64,000 bases of DNA from NCBI GenBank assembly GCA_050084515.1, contig CM114273.1:16554001-16618000 (forward strand), written 5' to 3'. The position numbers were made by a program, and so were the translations under genes. This DNA is from Blasia pusilla. Lineage: Eukaryota; Marchantiophyta; Marchantiopsida; Blasiales. The notes under the pieces are model-generated. The model had not been told where the DNA came from. It made no database searches and worked only from the letters and a program-made list of their open reading frames with translations. Below, piece by piece: positions 1 through 10,990 of the stretch. Each line of letters starts with the position of its first letter. Within the stretch, counting starts at the first letter, position 1.

Positions 1-269
1 GTGGCACTACTCGTACTCTACCATCCTCCCACACGCGGAGAATATGTGTTCCTCCAATCGATACCTCTTAGCACGTTGAAGAACACGGTCTCGCTCCTTG
101 GCACTCACTATGCCTGGCACCCTCTGGTCCGTAGGAACTCCAACACCAACGCATCATCATGAATATCACGCTGATGATCCGTACCACCATCTCCAACCTT
201 AGGATCTCAAGGTGGCCATCTACCCCGACTAGAGTAAGATATCATGTGGTCCTCCATACTAGAGTCCAC

Positions 270-787
270 CTAACCAACATAAAAGGCGGATGCATGCCAA
301 CCTGGCACCATCTCCTCATCAACCTCGCCATGCCATCTAGCCCCGCTTGTATCCTCTTGGCTAGTACATGGGTTCCTACTCAACCCATCAAGATCAAGGT
401 TGGCAACTCCAGGTCTATGTACCACATGGAAGTCATACTCTGTAAGATAAGAGCCCACCGTGCAAGCTTCCTGTAAGCTTGTCCGACTCCATCAACCACT
501 TGAGCTGATGATCAGTAACAAGGGTAAAGCGTGCCAAACAAGTAACACCTAAAGTGTGCCACACCCACACTCTTCGCCAAGCACTCTCCCTCATATGAAC
601 TATAGCGCGACTCCACTGCATTATTCGAACGATTTGCATAGGCCACCACAAACTCCATGTGCTCATCATCATGTTGTGTCAACACCGCTCCAAGTCCCAA
701 CCTACTCCAATCAGTGTGTAATGAAATGGGCGCCCCGATAGGTCTCCTCAAGATAGGCGCCGCCACCAATCGGGCGTTAAGCTCCAC
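270..787 (-). pseudogene. RNase H remnant of element A
   Basis: LHTDWSRLGLGAVLTQHDDE (start of RNase H, first catalytic Asp), SSYEGECLA (catalytic Glu) and LVTDHQLKWLMESDKLTG (third Asp) are present but split over three frames (787-512, 672-433, 458-270). It ends in HRPGVANLDLDGLSRNPC, the usual gypsy RNase H end, followed by a linker toward integrase. The enzyme degrades the RNA strand of the RNA/DNA hybrid. At least two frameshifts make this copy inactive. Confidence 0.85.
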
Positions 788-802
788 AAAGCTCTCTCCC
801 GA

Positions 803-1826
803 TCATCTCCCAAAGTGCCACTCTTGATCTGATTTCAGCAATTGGTTCAAAGGCTTTGCCATATCACTAAATCCCTTCACATACCTCCGATAGTAGTTTG
901 CCAATCCCATGAATGCTCGAACTCTACTCACATCTATTGGAAGCGGAATAAGTGCAATAGCCTCCACCTTTGCTTGCTGAACTCCCAAACCACCTGGATA
1001 GATCACATGACCCAAGTACTCAACATCCTCATGGAAGAACTTACACTTTCCTGGATGCAAACGTAGACCATGAGCTTTCAACCGCTCAAACACCATCTGC
1101 AAATGTATGTGATGCTCCTCCACCGTGTTACTAAACACCAAGATATCATCAATGTAACACCGAACAAAATCCAACCCTGCTAGGATCCTGTCCATCACTC
1201 TTTGAAACTCGGCAGGTGCATTCTTCAACCCAAAGGGTAAGAATTTCCACTGGTACAAACAATCCTTGCCATGAGAGTTGACACCCCAAAATCTTTGTCT
1301 TGGCCTTGTCACTCTCCGAATCGGCAATTGATGGTATCTCGCCGAAGATCCAAAACTGAAAATCTTTGCCTGTCCCACCACATCAAAGATCTCTCAGGTG
1401 TAGGCATGGCATACCTATCGGCCTTGGTTTGCCGATTGATAGGACGGTAATCTCCACACATCCGCCTATCCGTGTAGTTGCCATGCATATCCTTTTAGCA
1501 GCATGACAAAGTGGCGATGCATACTCTCCATGCGACAACTCCACTAATCCAGCCTCCAAAAGGTCCAACGTCCTACTCTGAATCAAGTCCCTCTCCATAT
1601 CACTATATCGGTAGGGACGACGGAAGATTGGCGTATCACTAGCCAAATCAATCCGTATACCGGGTCCAACCAGAGAACCCAACTCCTTCATGCTAAAGGC
1701 AAAACAACTCCTATAAGTACGTAGGAACTGTGTCAAGCGTCGTTTCTCACCTCCCGTCAGCTTGGGCCCAAGTAATGGCTCCCAAGTCTCCTCCACTAGC
1801 ACACTAGAGGGAGAGGACGATGCCAT
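803..1826 (-). pseudogene. reverse transcriptase remnant of element A
   Basis: The front half (1826-1383) has the typical gypsy lead-in: PIFRRPYRYS, LLEAGLVELS and HGEYASP. The rest (1381-803) has FLPFGLKNAPAEFQRVMDRI, the catalytic YIDDILVF, LHPGKCKFF and the RNase H connection LANYYRRYVKGF. A frameshift around 1380-1500 disrupts the fingers region, where the expected Lys and GDYR motifs are scrambled. The YIDD active site itself is intact. Closely similar to element B at 8555-9580. Confidence 0.9.
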
Positions 1827-2059
1827 TGGCTACTACGCAACCCCCTCACAAGATGGTACACCCTTAGCTACACCATCATCTGAGCAAATAACTCCCCCAC
1901 CAGCATGAGCAACCAACTCCACATGCCCGGCCATATCATCCCATCTACTCCAAGGATGCAAAATACTACTCTCCTCGCCCCCAGCCGATGCGTCTACCGT
2001 CCCGGTAGCCATCGAGCTCATTACAAGGGGTGGAAGACCCACAGACATAGTCCAAGTCG

Positions 2060-3065
2060 ACGCCGCCATACCAAGACTCAAAATCCAAGTCAAACAATTC
2101 AGGTCCATGGCCTGACCCAACACATGACGTCGTGAAGCCTCGAAATAGAAGCAACCGCTGTCACACCAAGAGCAAATCCCCCGACGCTCTCTCTCTCTCA
2201 GCGTTAGGCTCCACCAACTATCGCACATGAGAATCCCATACAAGCCCGGACCACCTTCCTGTAGGCATGTGACGAGGAAAACTCATAAATGTGGGTAGTA
2301 CCATCCTAGGTGGCCCACACGGTTCACCACCGCCATGGATGACCGATCAATAACCCTCACCACTTGGGAAAGTCGCCAAAGATCCAAGATACTATCCACT
2401 TTGTGAAGGCGAGGATCCCGCCAGACCGCATCATATGCTCGACGAGAACCTCCCTAGGCAACAAGTTTGTCCACCACAAGCGTGGGACGATGTGCACGCT
2501 GAGCCAACTTCATTGCATCCAACAACACCGCTGGTCCAATCCAAGAGCGCACCTCATGAACACTCGCCATCATCCGGGTCCGAGTGTCACCCAACAATGG
2601 AACATTCTCCAAAATGTAAGCTAGAGCACGTGCCTGATGAACCTGAAGATGTTGTAACACCCGTAACATCTCCCAAAACAATCGAGACCTAAGGTCATGT
2701 AATCCCTCACCACGACCAACACGTGTATGACCCTGACATGGCCATCCAGCAATCACCAAATCCACAGGACCAATTCTCTCAAGGTCATGCGCCCCCAACA
2801 ATGCAATGTGTGATGGTAAAGCACGCTGTACCCACGAATAGCTGATGGCGGCAACAACTCAGGATATCTCCGCATCAACTGACCAATATGTCGGGATGAG
2901 ACTCTCTGGGCCGTCTCATCTCGCTCCACATACACGTATCTCAAGACAGAATACCGGCCCGCAACATCGCATGACCAAACCAGTGCTAATCCCACCAAAG
3001 AGATCTAACACACAAATGCCCTCCGGCGGATACTTTGCCATATAATGGGTGTAGTATCCAAAGGG
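2060..3065 (-). pseudogene. C5-cytosine DNA [17 protein letters not shown] domain carried by element A
   Basis: Several [17 protein letters not shown] motifs are readable in order on the minus strand. Motif I (SAM binding) is DLFGGISTGL near 3010-3030. An acidic YVYVERDE follows, matching motif II. Motif IV is VIAGWPCQGH near 2730, with the catalytic Pro-Cys. Motif VI is LENVPLL near 2590. A motif VIII-like SWIGPAVLLDA and AHRP are near 2510-2540. A C-terminal LGQAMDLNCLTW near 2110-2140 may be motif X. The order I-IV-VI-VIII-X fits DNMT3-type enzymes rather than plant DRM, whose motifs are rearranged. Frame changes after motif I and after motif VIII break the reading frame. It lies between protease and RT, so it belongs to the element, not to a nested host gene. 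Confidence 0.85.
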
Positions 3066-3384
3066 GATAACCTAATCGGGCAGAAGTAGGAGTCCGTGGG
3101 GCCTCCTCTTCCTCGTGAGGTATAACAACCTCACACCAAGCCTCTGCACTAGGCGTCGCCTCTGCCGTAGTGCACCGCTGAACTCCAAAGTGGCACATCC
3201 AACGATGAGGATGCCCTTTGCTGCAAAAATAGGGACCTCCTCTTCCTCCTCATGCGCAGGAGAATCCATAGCATAAACATTACCCTCCAAAAGTCTCCTG
3301 GCCAAGTGACTACTCCACTAAAACCACCCATGATGCTAACACATGTTGGGGAAGACCCTCCTGGTCGAGCCCCATAAATAAATC

Positions 3385-4051
3385 TCACAGAACTTGGCTC
3401 ATACGTCCATCCCGGACTCGCCAACCTGGTCTATAAGACGCCTGTCTCACCCAGTAATCCATCTGAAAACCCATCGGGTACAACATCGCTCCTCCAACTA
3501 GTACATCATACGACTCGGCCGATGATGTGACTACCGCAGATACTCCTAACCGGGAGCTATCAGTCGTATGATCTGGTCTCAACTGTACAGAAAACTTCTC
3601 CCGTGTCATGAATTGAGACCTATCATAGGCTCCTCCAAGTGATGTTTGAATCTGGAATGGGCAAGGCTCAAGCTCTGACCTCCGAATACCCAAACCAATA
3701 CATGCCGCATTTTTCCCAACATCAAGGTTGGGCACCGAGTCTAACAAGACTCTATCTGGTCTATACACTGTCTGTAGGACTCACCAATCGGAAGATCCCA
3801 CTCCGGTTGTCCAACATACATACACCAGGTGTAAGCCTCTCACGATCAATGGTTGGCCGGGCTGGTAATGCATCCATCTTCGCCGCTACTGCCTGCCAAG
3901 TAGCACTGGTCCTCAATGCTACTCCTGACATAGAGGGTCGCTCCACCGCAACACCCTCATCCACCTCAACACGTAGCAAGAACACCCCACGTTCACACAA
4001 CGTGGTCGCTAATCGAAATACAAGAGCTAAGTCAACTCCTAAAGCCATCAC
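3385..4051 (-). pseudogene. aspartic protease (retropepsin) remnant of element A
   Basis: A frame through 4051-3761 runs into 3768-3385 after a shift. VLLDS at the shift point is the retropepsin active-site region, with the Gly of the usual Asp-Ser/Thr-Gly lost to the frame change. Downstream, SYDVLVGGAMLYPMGF resembles the C-terminal retropepsin loop (family consensus YDVLLG followed by a hydrophobic strand). The same block is in element B at 6810-6880 as SYDVLVGSTMLYPLGF, so the two elements share a protease. The enzyme would process the Gag-Pol polyprotein. Confidence 0.65.
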
Positions 4052-4459
4052 TCCGTGGCGAAAACAATGGGGATCCTAACACTGAAGTTGCCATCCGCAA
4101 TACTACATTGATCTTTGCATCCGTGTCTACTACACGCGATGTAGATGCCTCGATCCCCCCACTCGCCGGCTCAATAGGCTGCGAGAGGAACCATGGATGG
4201 AGTCCTAAGCACCTCAGACAACAAGAATGATCGGGAAGCCTAGCTCGCCCCCGGCCTCACCCTCTGTGAGTCCAACTCCACAAGAGCACCACGTGGCTCG
4301 ACGCTCGAGTGGCTCCTCTCAGAATCGCAGGTGATGCCTCAACTTTGTGCTGCACTCGCCATATAAGAGAGATCATCCCTCCATAAGAGGTGGAAGCCCT
4401 GCTCCCGAACCGATCTATCTTTGGATACCGACCATAGTAGCCAACTTCTGCTCCAATCT

Positions 4460-5699
4460 GCTCAATCTCGAAGCCATAGCTCGACTGTCGTAGTGGTAGG
4501 GGTAGCCACCATAGGCTCTCCAACCACTGGTCCACCTCTACCACCCCTACCACCTCTACCACCTCGGCCTCTCGGAGCTACTCCATCACGGCCACGGCCT
4601 GATCTCAACTCTGGATGAAGATCAAAGCAACGCTCTCGAGGATGACCTAGTCTCCGCAATGATCACACCTGAGTTGGGGCCGACTGAGGCCCATCCTCCA
4701 AAGTCCGTCTCCCATCCTCTTGGGGATAAAACTTCCTAACATGATCACCTCCACATGTCCAACATGACTGTCCTTGCTGCGGGGCAGCAAATGAAGGCAA
4801 TGGTCTTTGCACAAATGTCCCTCTAGGACTTGCGAGGTTGCGTGTACCCCCACGACTCCCACTACTACTACCACCACCACTACTACGAGACTGTGAGGTG
4901 GGCGGCTGAACACATGAGAAGTAGTAGTTGTATCCCCCTCTTGAATGAGGATGTCACCACTCTCTCCTTCACCATGTTAACCTCAATCTTCTCAGATAGA
5001 GCAAGCACATGGGTCAATGTGGGTGAATCATCACTCATAAGAGTAGCATCACGCACCCTACGGCGGAAATCTCGCCCAAGATCCCATACAAAATCGATCG
5101 CTCGATCCTCGTCACACACCTGGGTAATCGAAATCAAGCGTCGTGATACGCGTGTATGCCTCACGAAGACTCTCACCAGTCTTTCGCTCAAAGTCCTGAA
5201 GATTCCTCAACTTCTCCGTCTTCACTCCTTGATAGTTCTTCTTCAACCTCTTGAAGAACTCTGCAACCGGGCTAAACGATGGTGGGGCACTAGTACCTCC
5301 ACTAGTACCCCCACTAGTACCTCCACTGGTACCCCCACTCCGTCTCGTACTCGTACCACTCAGCGTCGGGCTGGCTGGCATAGTAGGAGCACTACTACCA
5401 ATACCACCATGGGTGATAGACACATAGCCTGGAGACCAATATTGTCTCCATGCCTCAATCTCAGCAACATGGTCCTTCCTAAACTCATGGTAATCATCCA
5501 TGGATGGTCCTTCCAAGTGCTGAAACAACCCCTTCCAAGCCAAGAAGGGTGTAAACAACGTGGCGTTCCGCAACATCTGCATATCACACCACGTATCAAA
5601 CTCCTGCATGAAGTCCTCCAACTCAATGGTACCCACTGCACCCGAGTATCGTCGTGGGCCCTTCATGGCCCCATATCCACCGTCCATGTCCCAAATCAA
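4460..5699 (-). pseudogene. gag remnant of element A
   Basis: The first 195 codons (5699-5112) look like a retrotransposon Gag: an acidic, tryptophan-rich front part, a low-complexity GGTS repeat stretch encoded around 5280-5335, then a basic helical segment containing FFKRLKKNYQG and LREAYTRI. The reading frame shifts near 5112-5190 and continues as a second segment. Further on (about 4640-4780) are two CCHC-type zinc knuckles, CWTCGGDHVRKF (its last Cys lost) and CDHCGD followed by GHPRERC, split by a frameshift or stop. A glycine/arginine-rich tail (GRGGRGGRGG, near 4520-4570) follows. The role would be particle assembly and RNA binding. Not functional as it stands. Confidence 0.7.
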
Positions 5700-5700
5700 T

Positions 5701-6420
5701 GGAGCTGCAACACTCGATAAAAACGTAGAAGACTCGATGTTTGGAACACCCTCGTCCTCCTCTTCATCAACCGTCGGAAGTGGAAAAGGTAGCCGATACC
5801 TAAATCCACTCCGTGTGAAACCACCATCGCCCGCACACGGTCCCTCAACAGACCACCCGACAGCTCGTGATGATCAACGCCGATGCCGCACCACCACCAA
5901 ATTACCAAGTGACGTCGATGTCGCTATACTATTCTAGCTCTACTAGCTATGGGTGTAGGCAACCTAACTTGTCATCACCACAAGAAGTCTCCCACAATCT
6001 ACTCGTCCTCCCTCCAGCCTCACTACCGGTAGCACACAAGAGTAACACTACTCTGGAAATCAGCGTCAACCCTAACAATGGGCGCGCAAGCAAGAAGCAC
6101 GATGGAGGGGATCCAAACATAGGAAATCCAACGACAACCCTCCAATCGCAAATGGAAATCAAGGTAACACAATCCACCAAACGTGGTGCCCTCTGAATCC
6201 ACAAAACCCACCACACAATTCTAACGCAATAGCTACTCCGCCGCGGGTCGATGACATGCTAGTCGAACTCGCAAAGACCTGAAAATATCACTGCATGGAG
6301 AGGCTACACCGTACTATGCGCTAGAGGTACATCAACCAAAAACCTGAGATGCATAAAGTGCCTAACACCTCTCCGAACAAAGACCAAATGAGCTACAACA
6401 CAATCACACTGGCATAGTTA
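5701..6420. other. spacer between the two divergent retroelements
   Basis: No gene is recognised. Open frames on both strands are short and carry no domain. The stretch should hold the 5' leader or LTR of element A if one survives, but I see no TG...CA-bounded direct repeat and no clear tRNA-complementary primer-binding site. Confidence 0.4.
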
Positions 6421-6475
6421 AGAACTCAGCAGATTAAGCGCCCTCTAGGCGAGAATAGCCCAAAGATGGGTGACC
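6421..6475 (+). repeat. 5S rRNA-like sequence (internal control region)
   Basis: This 55-base stretch follows the 3' half of plant 5S rRNA genes. AGAACTC.GCAG.TTAAGC matches the box A region, GGCGAGA.TAG matches the middle, and GATGGGTGACC matches box C. Similarity stops on both sides, so it is a fragment and not a 5S gene. Known sources of such fragments are Cassandra-type TRIM retrotransposon LTRs and 5S-derived SINEs. Here it lies between two gypsy elements, about 270 bases before the readable start of element B. Confidence 0.65.
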
Positions 6476-6523
6476 AGTTATGCAAAACTCAAATCCTAAA
6501 TCCTGCAAAAATTGCCTCACGCC

Positions 6524-6547
6524 CAAGCAAGCAAGCTTGCTTGCTTG
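6524..6547. repeat. 24-bp perfect palindrome
   Basis: CAAGCAAGCAAG is followed directly by its exact reverse complement, centred on an AAGCTT. It lies 49 bases after the 5S-like block in the spacer before element B. Confidence 0.85.
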
Positions 6548-6689
6548 CTCCTTGCTCCTTACTCCGCCTCTCACGCCCACTCGCCCCGAGCTACCACGAG
6601 TTGCCTCGAAGCCTCGAACCGCATCTCTACCAAGCCACTACGGTCCTACATAAGGAATGGCCTCTACCAGCACACCATACTCTACGACA

Positions 6690-7146
6690 TAATCCGTATG
6701 GTCATGACATATCACCCACTCAGTATATGACTCGACAGGAGATTGTTGTGAGAGTCCATCCAGAGCATGCGACGGATAGTGCTATGGTGCGCACACGTGC
6801 GATTACGACACCAGCTGAGTCGTACGATGTGTTGGTGGGGAGTACAATGTTATATCCCCTAGGATTCATCCTTGACTTCTGGGAGGAGACCATTGCTTAT
6901 CGGCCAGGATGGCGGTCAGGTGACGGTCGGATGAGTCAATTACCCGTGCAGTTTGCGGGACGAGATGGTCTATCACGAGGCGAGTCTGTGACCACGTTGG
7001 CGGCTTTCACAGGTAGTGTTAGCTGGCCAGGAGAGTTGTTGGAGGGGAACGCACATGCGGAGGATGTCCCAGTAGCGGATAGTCCCACGGAGAGACAGGC
7101 CATGGCGGGTGTCTCTTCCCATGTTAGCGATGCCTCTTCACCATAA
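6690..7146 (+). pseudogene. C-terminal protease fragment of element B
   Basis: The frame contains SYDVLVGSTMLYPLGF, equivalent to the retropepsin C-terminal half in element A. A 130-residue linker of unknown function follows, with SVSWPGELLEGN shared with A. The active-site Asp-Ser-Gly part is absent because similarity to A begins only near 6700. The open frame extends back to 6466, but those upstream codons do not resemble Gag or protease. Confidence 0.65.
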
Positions 7147-7289
7147 TGGGGTACGACTCGAGAGCTACAGAGGAGTGCCGACGACCTCGTGAGGCAGGCG
7201 TGGAGTCATGTTTTTATCCCAGAGCAGCGAGAGTCACGTGGCAATCGGGCTTTTGGGATGGAGACGATGAGCCCACTAGATACCACACC

Positions 7290-8280
7290 TATTGTGTGGC
7301 AGTGCCCAGAGGAGGGTGTTAGGGTGTTAGATCTCTTCGGAGGGATTAGCACCGGATTGGCGGCCATATTGCAGGCGGGCATACGGGTGCATCAGTACCT
7401 TTATGTGGAGAGAGATGAGATTGTGGCGCAGTATCATTACGTCACGTGGCGAGATTGGTCCAGAGGTATCATGAGTTGTTGTCGGTATCTACAGTATGGG
7501 GATACCAGCATACGCTACCCGCCGACATATCTTTGGTGGGGACGCAGGATCTGGATAGAGTTGGCACCATTCATTTGGTGATTGCTGGATGGCCATGTCA
7601 GGGTCATTCATCAGCTGGCCGAGGATTTGGATTGCAGGATCCGAGGTCAGGGATGTTTTGGGAGATGTTGCGAGTAGTACGACACTTGCAGCAGAGTCAG
7701 ATATGTTCTCTTGCGTACATTTTGGAGAACGTGCCGTTGTTGAGAGATACTCGTGCACGTGTGATGACGAGTGGACATCAGGTGAGGTCCTGGTTGGGAC
7801 CGGCTGTGTTGTTAGATGCAGCGAGAGTTGGGTCACGTGCCCATCGTCCACGACTGTGGTGGACAAACCTGATACCATCAGAGGTATTGAGTCGAGCCTA
7901 CAGTGGAGTCCAGAGAGCACCACATCTCACGGTGGATGCTATTTTGGACTCAGGGCGTTGATCTCAAGTGGTGACACGCGATGATAGACCACCGTTGGCC
8001 ACGGCCAATAGGGTGGGGGAGTTGAGGGCAGCCTTACCTACGTTGGTGAGCTTCCCAGCATCCCATGCCTTTCGTCAAGGAGGGCCAAGCATGATTTGGG
8101 ATGAGGTGACCGGAGTATTGAGGAGCCCACGAGATGAGCGAGGCGTGCCATGGGGTTCACTACCGGTACTACGGCGGTGCGAGGGATGACCGAAGCATCA
8201 CGGAGACAGTGTTGGGGCGGCGATGGACCTCAACTGTCTCACATGGATAGTCACCTAGGTATGGCTGAGCGAGATCGATG
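7290..8280 (+). pseudogene. C5-cytosine DNA [17 protein letters not shown] domain carried by element B
   Basis: This is the better preserved of the two copies. Motif I is VRVLDLFGGISTGL (about 7317-7360), motif II is YLYVERDE, motif IV is HLVIAGWPCQGHSSAGRG (about 7576-7625, catalytic Cys in PCQ), motif VI is AYILENVPLL (about 7710-7740), and motif VIII is SWLGPAVLLDAARV with SRAHRPRLWWTNL (about 7790-7870). A possible motif X, AMDLNCLTWIV, is near 8220-8255. A single frameshift near 7420-7445 separates motif II from motif IV, and stops or shifts follow about 7960. The enzyme would transfer methyl groups from SAM to cytosine C5. Motif order is DNMT3-like. Whether the domain is closer to DNMT3 or another class needs a tree. 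Confidence 0.88.
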
Positions 8281-8554
8281 CGAGTGTCATCCATGCCGCC
8301 ACGTCCACGAGTTGGACCCCGCCTATAGGTCTCAGACAGGCATTGGTGGGCGAGACGAGGAGAGATAGGCACCCATGGACTTCCTGGGACGTCGTCCAAG
8401 CAGAGAGTGCGAAGGCGGCCAGAGTAGCACATGTTCATTTTTTGGATGTGGAGCATGGTGTAGGAGGTCGAGTGGAGTGGGGTTCTATGAGGTGGCTAGG
8501 GTTGCTACATAGCAACCAAAGCCGGAGGTTGCGTCCTCTCCGAGTGAGGTCACG

Positions 8555-9580
8555 ATGGAGACTTGGGAGCCTGTGATAGGTCTCAAGTTGATAGGAGGAG
8601 AGCGACGTCGAGTTCATAGGTTTCTGAGAGGGCATGTCAGTTGTTTTGCCTTCAGTATGAGAGACTTGGGTACGCTGAAGGGTCCCAGGATACGGATTGA
8701 GTTGGCTAGTGATACGCCAATCTTTCGTCGACCCTACAGGTATTCTGATATGGAGCGAGCCTTGATTCAGAGCAGGAGTCAAGACTTGTTGGAGGCAGGA
8801 CTTGTGGAGTTGTCACATGGGGAGTATGCATCTGCCACATCTGTCATGCCGGCGAAGAAGGATATGTATGGCAATTGGACAGATAGGCGGATGTGTGGAG
8901 ATTACCGTCCTATCAACCGACAGACGAGGTCAGATCGGTATGCCATGCCTACTCCTGAGGAGATCTTTGATGCGGTAGGGCATGCAAAGATCTTTAGTAC
9001 TTTAGATCTCCGTGCTCGCTATCATCAGCTTCTTATCAGGTTGGAGGACAGGGAGAAGACAGCATTCTTGGGGATAGATCGGTTCGGGAGAGATTGCTTG
9101 TATTAGTGGCGGTTCTTACCATTTGGGTTGAAGAACGCGCCTGCGGAGTTTCAGAGAGTGATGGATAGGATTCTGGCTGGCTTGGATTTTGTACGATGTT
9201 ACATAGATGATATTCTTATCTTCAGTTCCACGGTTGAGGAGCATGAGCGACACTTGTAGGAGGTGTTTCGGCGATTGCAGTTACATGGACTGAAGTTACA
9301 TCCAGGCAAGTGCAGATTCTTTCAGGAGCAGATTGAGTACTTGGGACACACCATATACCCGAGTGGGTTAGGCGTTCTGCAGACGAAGGTAGAGGCTATT
9401 GCGCAGATTCCACGCCCTACAGATGTGAGTTGAGTCCGAGCATTTCTTGGACTGGCGAACTTCTATCGACGGTATGTCAAGGGTTTTAGTGCGATCGCAA
9501 AGTCTTTGACCTTGTTGGCGAGACTTGATCAAGTGTGATTGTGGGGAGATGATCAGGAGCGAGCATTTTAGGAGCTCAAG
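8555..9580 (+). pseudogene. reverse transcriptase of element B
   Basis: Open from 8555 to a TAG at 9104-9106, then resuming in the same frame. Motifs: PIFRRPYRYS, SVMPAKKDM, MCGDYRPIN, KIFSTLDLRARYHQ (catalytic Asp), FLPFGLKNAPAEFQRVMDRI, YIDDILIFS (catalytic YIDD), GLKLHPGKCRFF and FLGLANFYRRYVKGF. In-frame stops lie at 9104-9106, 9257-9259, 9431-9433 and 9569-9571. The first and second replace Gln codons that are CAG in element A. RT core residues are otherwise kept, so the copy was probably active until recently relative to element A, which has more shifts. Confidence 0.92.
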
Positions 9581-9586
9581 GACAGG

Positions 9587-10020
9587 TTGACGTCCTCACC
9601 CATTTTACAGAAACCGGTTAGGGGTCACCCATTCCACTTACATACGGATTGGAGCATGTTGGGTCTAGGAGCAGTGCTTACTCAGAGGGATGACGAGGAG
9701 AGGGAGTTCGTTGTGGCTTACGCGAGTCGATCGAACAACATTGCAGAGGCGAAGTACAGCTCCTATGAGGGAGAGTGCTTGGCTGCAGTGTGGGCCGTGG
9801 CACATTTTAGGTGCTATTTATTTGGCAACCCTTTCACACTTATCACTGATCATCAGCCGTTGAAGTGGTTGATGGAGTCCGACAAGCTTACGGGAAAGCT
9901 TGCCAGGTGGGCTCTATTACTACAGGAGTATGAGTTTGAGGTGGTTCATAGGCCAGGTCGGCTAAACCAGGATGCGGATGGGTTGAGTCGTAACCCATGT
10001 CCGAGTCAGCGAGACGACAC
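9587..10020 (+). pseudogene. RNase H of element B
   Basis: A continuous frame (9587-10561) begins with HLHTDWSMLGLGAVLTQRDD (catalytic Asp), then SSYEGECLAAVWAV (Glu), LITDHQPLKWLMESDK (Asp) and VVHRPGRLNQDADGLSRNPC, the standard gypsy RNase H end. The domain looks intact, but it is cut off from the RT by a TAG at 9569-9571. Confidence 0.9.
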
Positions 10021-10319
10021 AGGAGCCCGATGGCACGGAGAGAGTGATGAGGAGATGGTGCCCGGTTGGCATGCATCTGCCTATCTTTGTTGGTTGATTA
10101 TGGTAGGTCAGCCACAGGTGATGACTCCAGTAGTGGGGTTGGATGATGAGTCTTTGGATCCAGAGGTTAGTGAGGAGGCGACAGGTGGTCGTGATATCCA
10201 TGACGACGTGGAGGTTCTGGACTTCTTGCGCATTGGCGTCATTGCGAGTAAAGTGAGTGCTAGGGAGCGGGATCGGATCCTACAGAGAGCCAAGAGGTTC
10301 AGGTGGGAGGGGACTGACA

Positions 10320-10990
10320 TTTTGCGGGTATGGGGAGATGGTAGGATACGAGTGGTACCTCATCCTTCCCAGAGAGCACGTGTAGTGCGACATGCCCATG
10401 AGGAGTTGGGACATTTCGGAGTAAAGCGCATTTTACTGACTTACTCCAGGTTCAGTATTGGTGGCGCGGCATGCATACTTTGGGTGGCGATTTGTGGCAG
10501 AGTGCGAGCATCCTTCAATGCTCCCCACTCAGATTACATCCTTTGCCGATTATGGGTTTAGGTTATCGGTGGAGTTTAGACTTTATGGGACCTTTGCCAT
10601 TGACAAGGCGTCATCATAGGTGCGTGTTGGTCATGGTGGAGCATTTCTCCAAGTGGATAGAGTTGGTGGCACTACCATAAGACAAAGCAGCGAGGAACAA
10701 CTTATGCATTTCTAGATCGTGTGCTTAGTCACTTTGGTGCACCGGCGGAGGTGTTGACTCGACCAGTGGTACCGAGTTGGGGAGAGTTTCAGGCCTTGTG
10801 TGATCAAGCGGCCGATAGATCACCGCACCACGTCGGGATCATCCCGAGGCGGATGGATTGGCGGAGAGAGTGGTACAGGACGGTGAAGAGAGGATTGCGC
10901 AAGTATGGCTTGCGGGGCGATTGAGGGAGTGGGACCTACAGTTGCCATGGTTGGCTATGGGTTATCGCTTTAGTCGGCAGGCATCCTTGG
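10320..10990 (+). pseudogene. integrase remnant of element B
   Basis: HAHEELGHFGVKR near 10390-10430 is the His-His half of the zinc-binding HHCC domain. The frame shifts there, and the Cys-Cys half is out of frame. The catalytic core follows in another frame from about 10555: WSLDFMGPLPLTRRHHRCVLVMV (first catalytic Asp, in DFMG) and LSHFGAPAEVLT. The second Asp region is corrupted (TRPVVPSWGEF). The Glu region can be traced near 10850 with further shifts. No chromodomain is visible. It would insert the element cDNA; this copy cannot. Confidence 0.8.

Larger units (their letters stand above)
1..5700 (-). mobile_element. Ty3/gypsy retroelement A with DNA [17 protein letters not shown] domain
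   Basis: Reading leftward, the pieces are Gag with zinc knuckles, retropepsin, a C5-cytosine DNA [17 protein letters not shown], reverse transcriptase, RNase H, and the start of the linker to integrase. That linker matches element B near 10080-10350, so the integrase lies beyond base 1. RT-RNase H-integrase order, read together with element B, and the YIDDIL-type RT place it in Ty3/gypsy; the [17 protein letters not shown] insert is not a normal part of the family. Frameshifts and stops break most domains, so this copy is probably dead. The 5' limit near 5700 is where Gag similarity starts. No LTR or primer-binding site could be recognised upstream of it. Confidence 0.85.
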
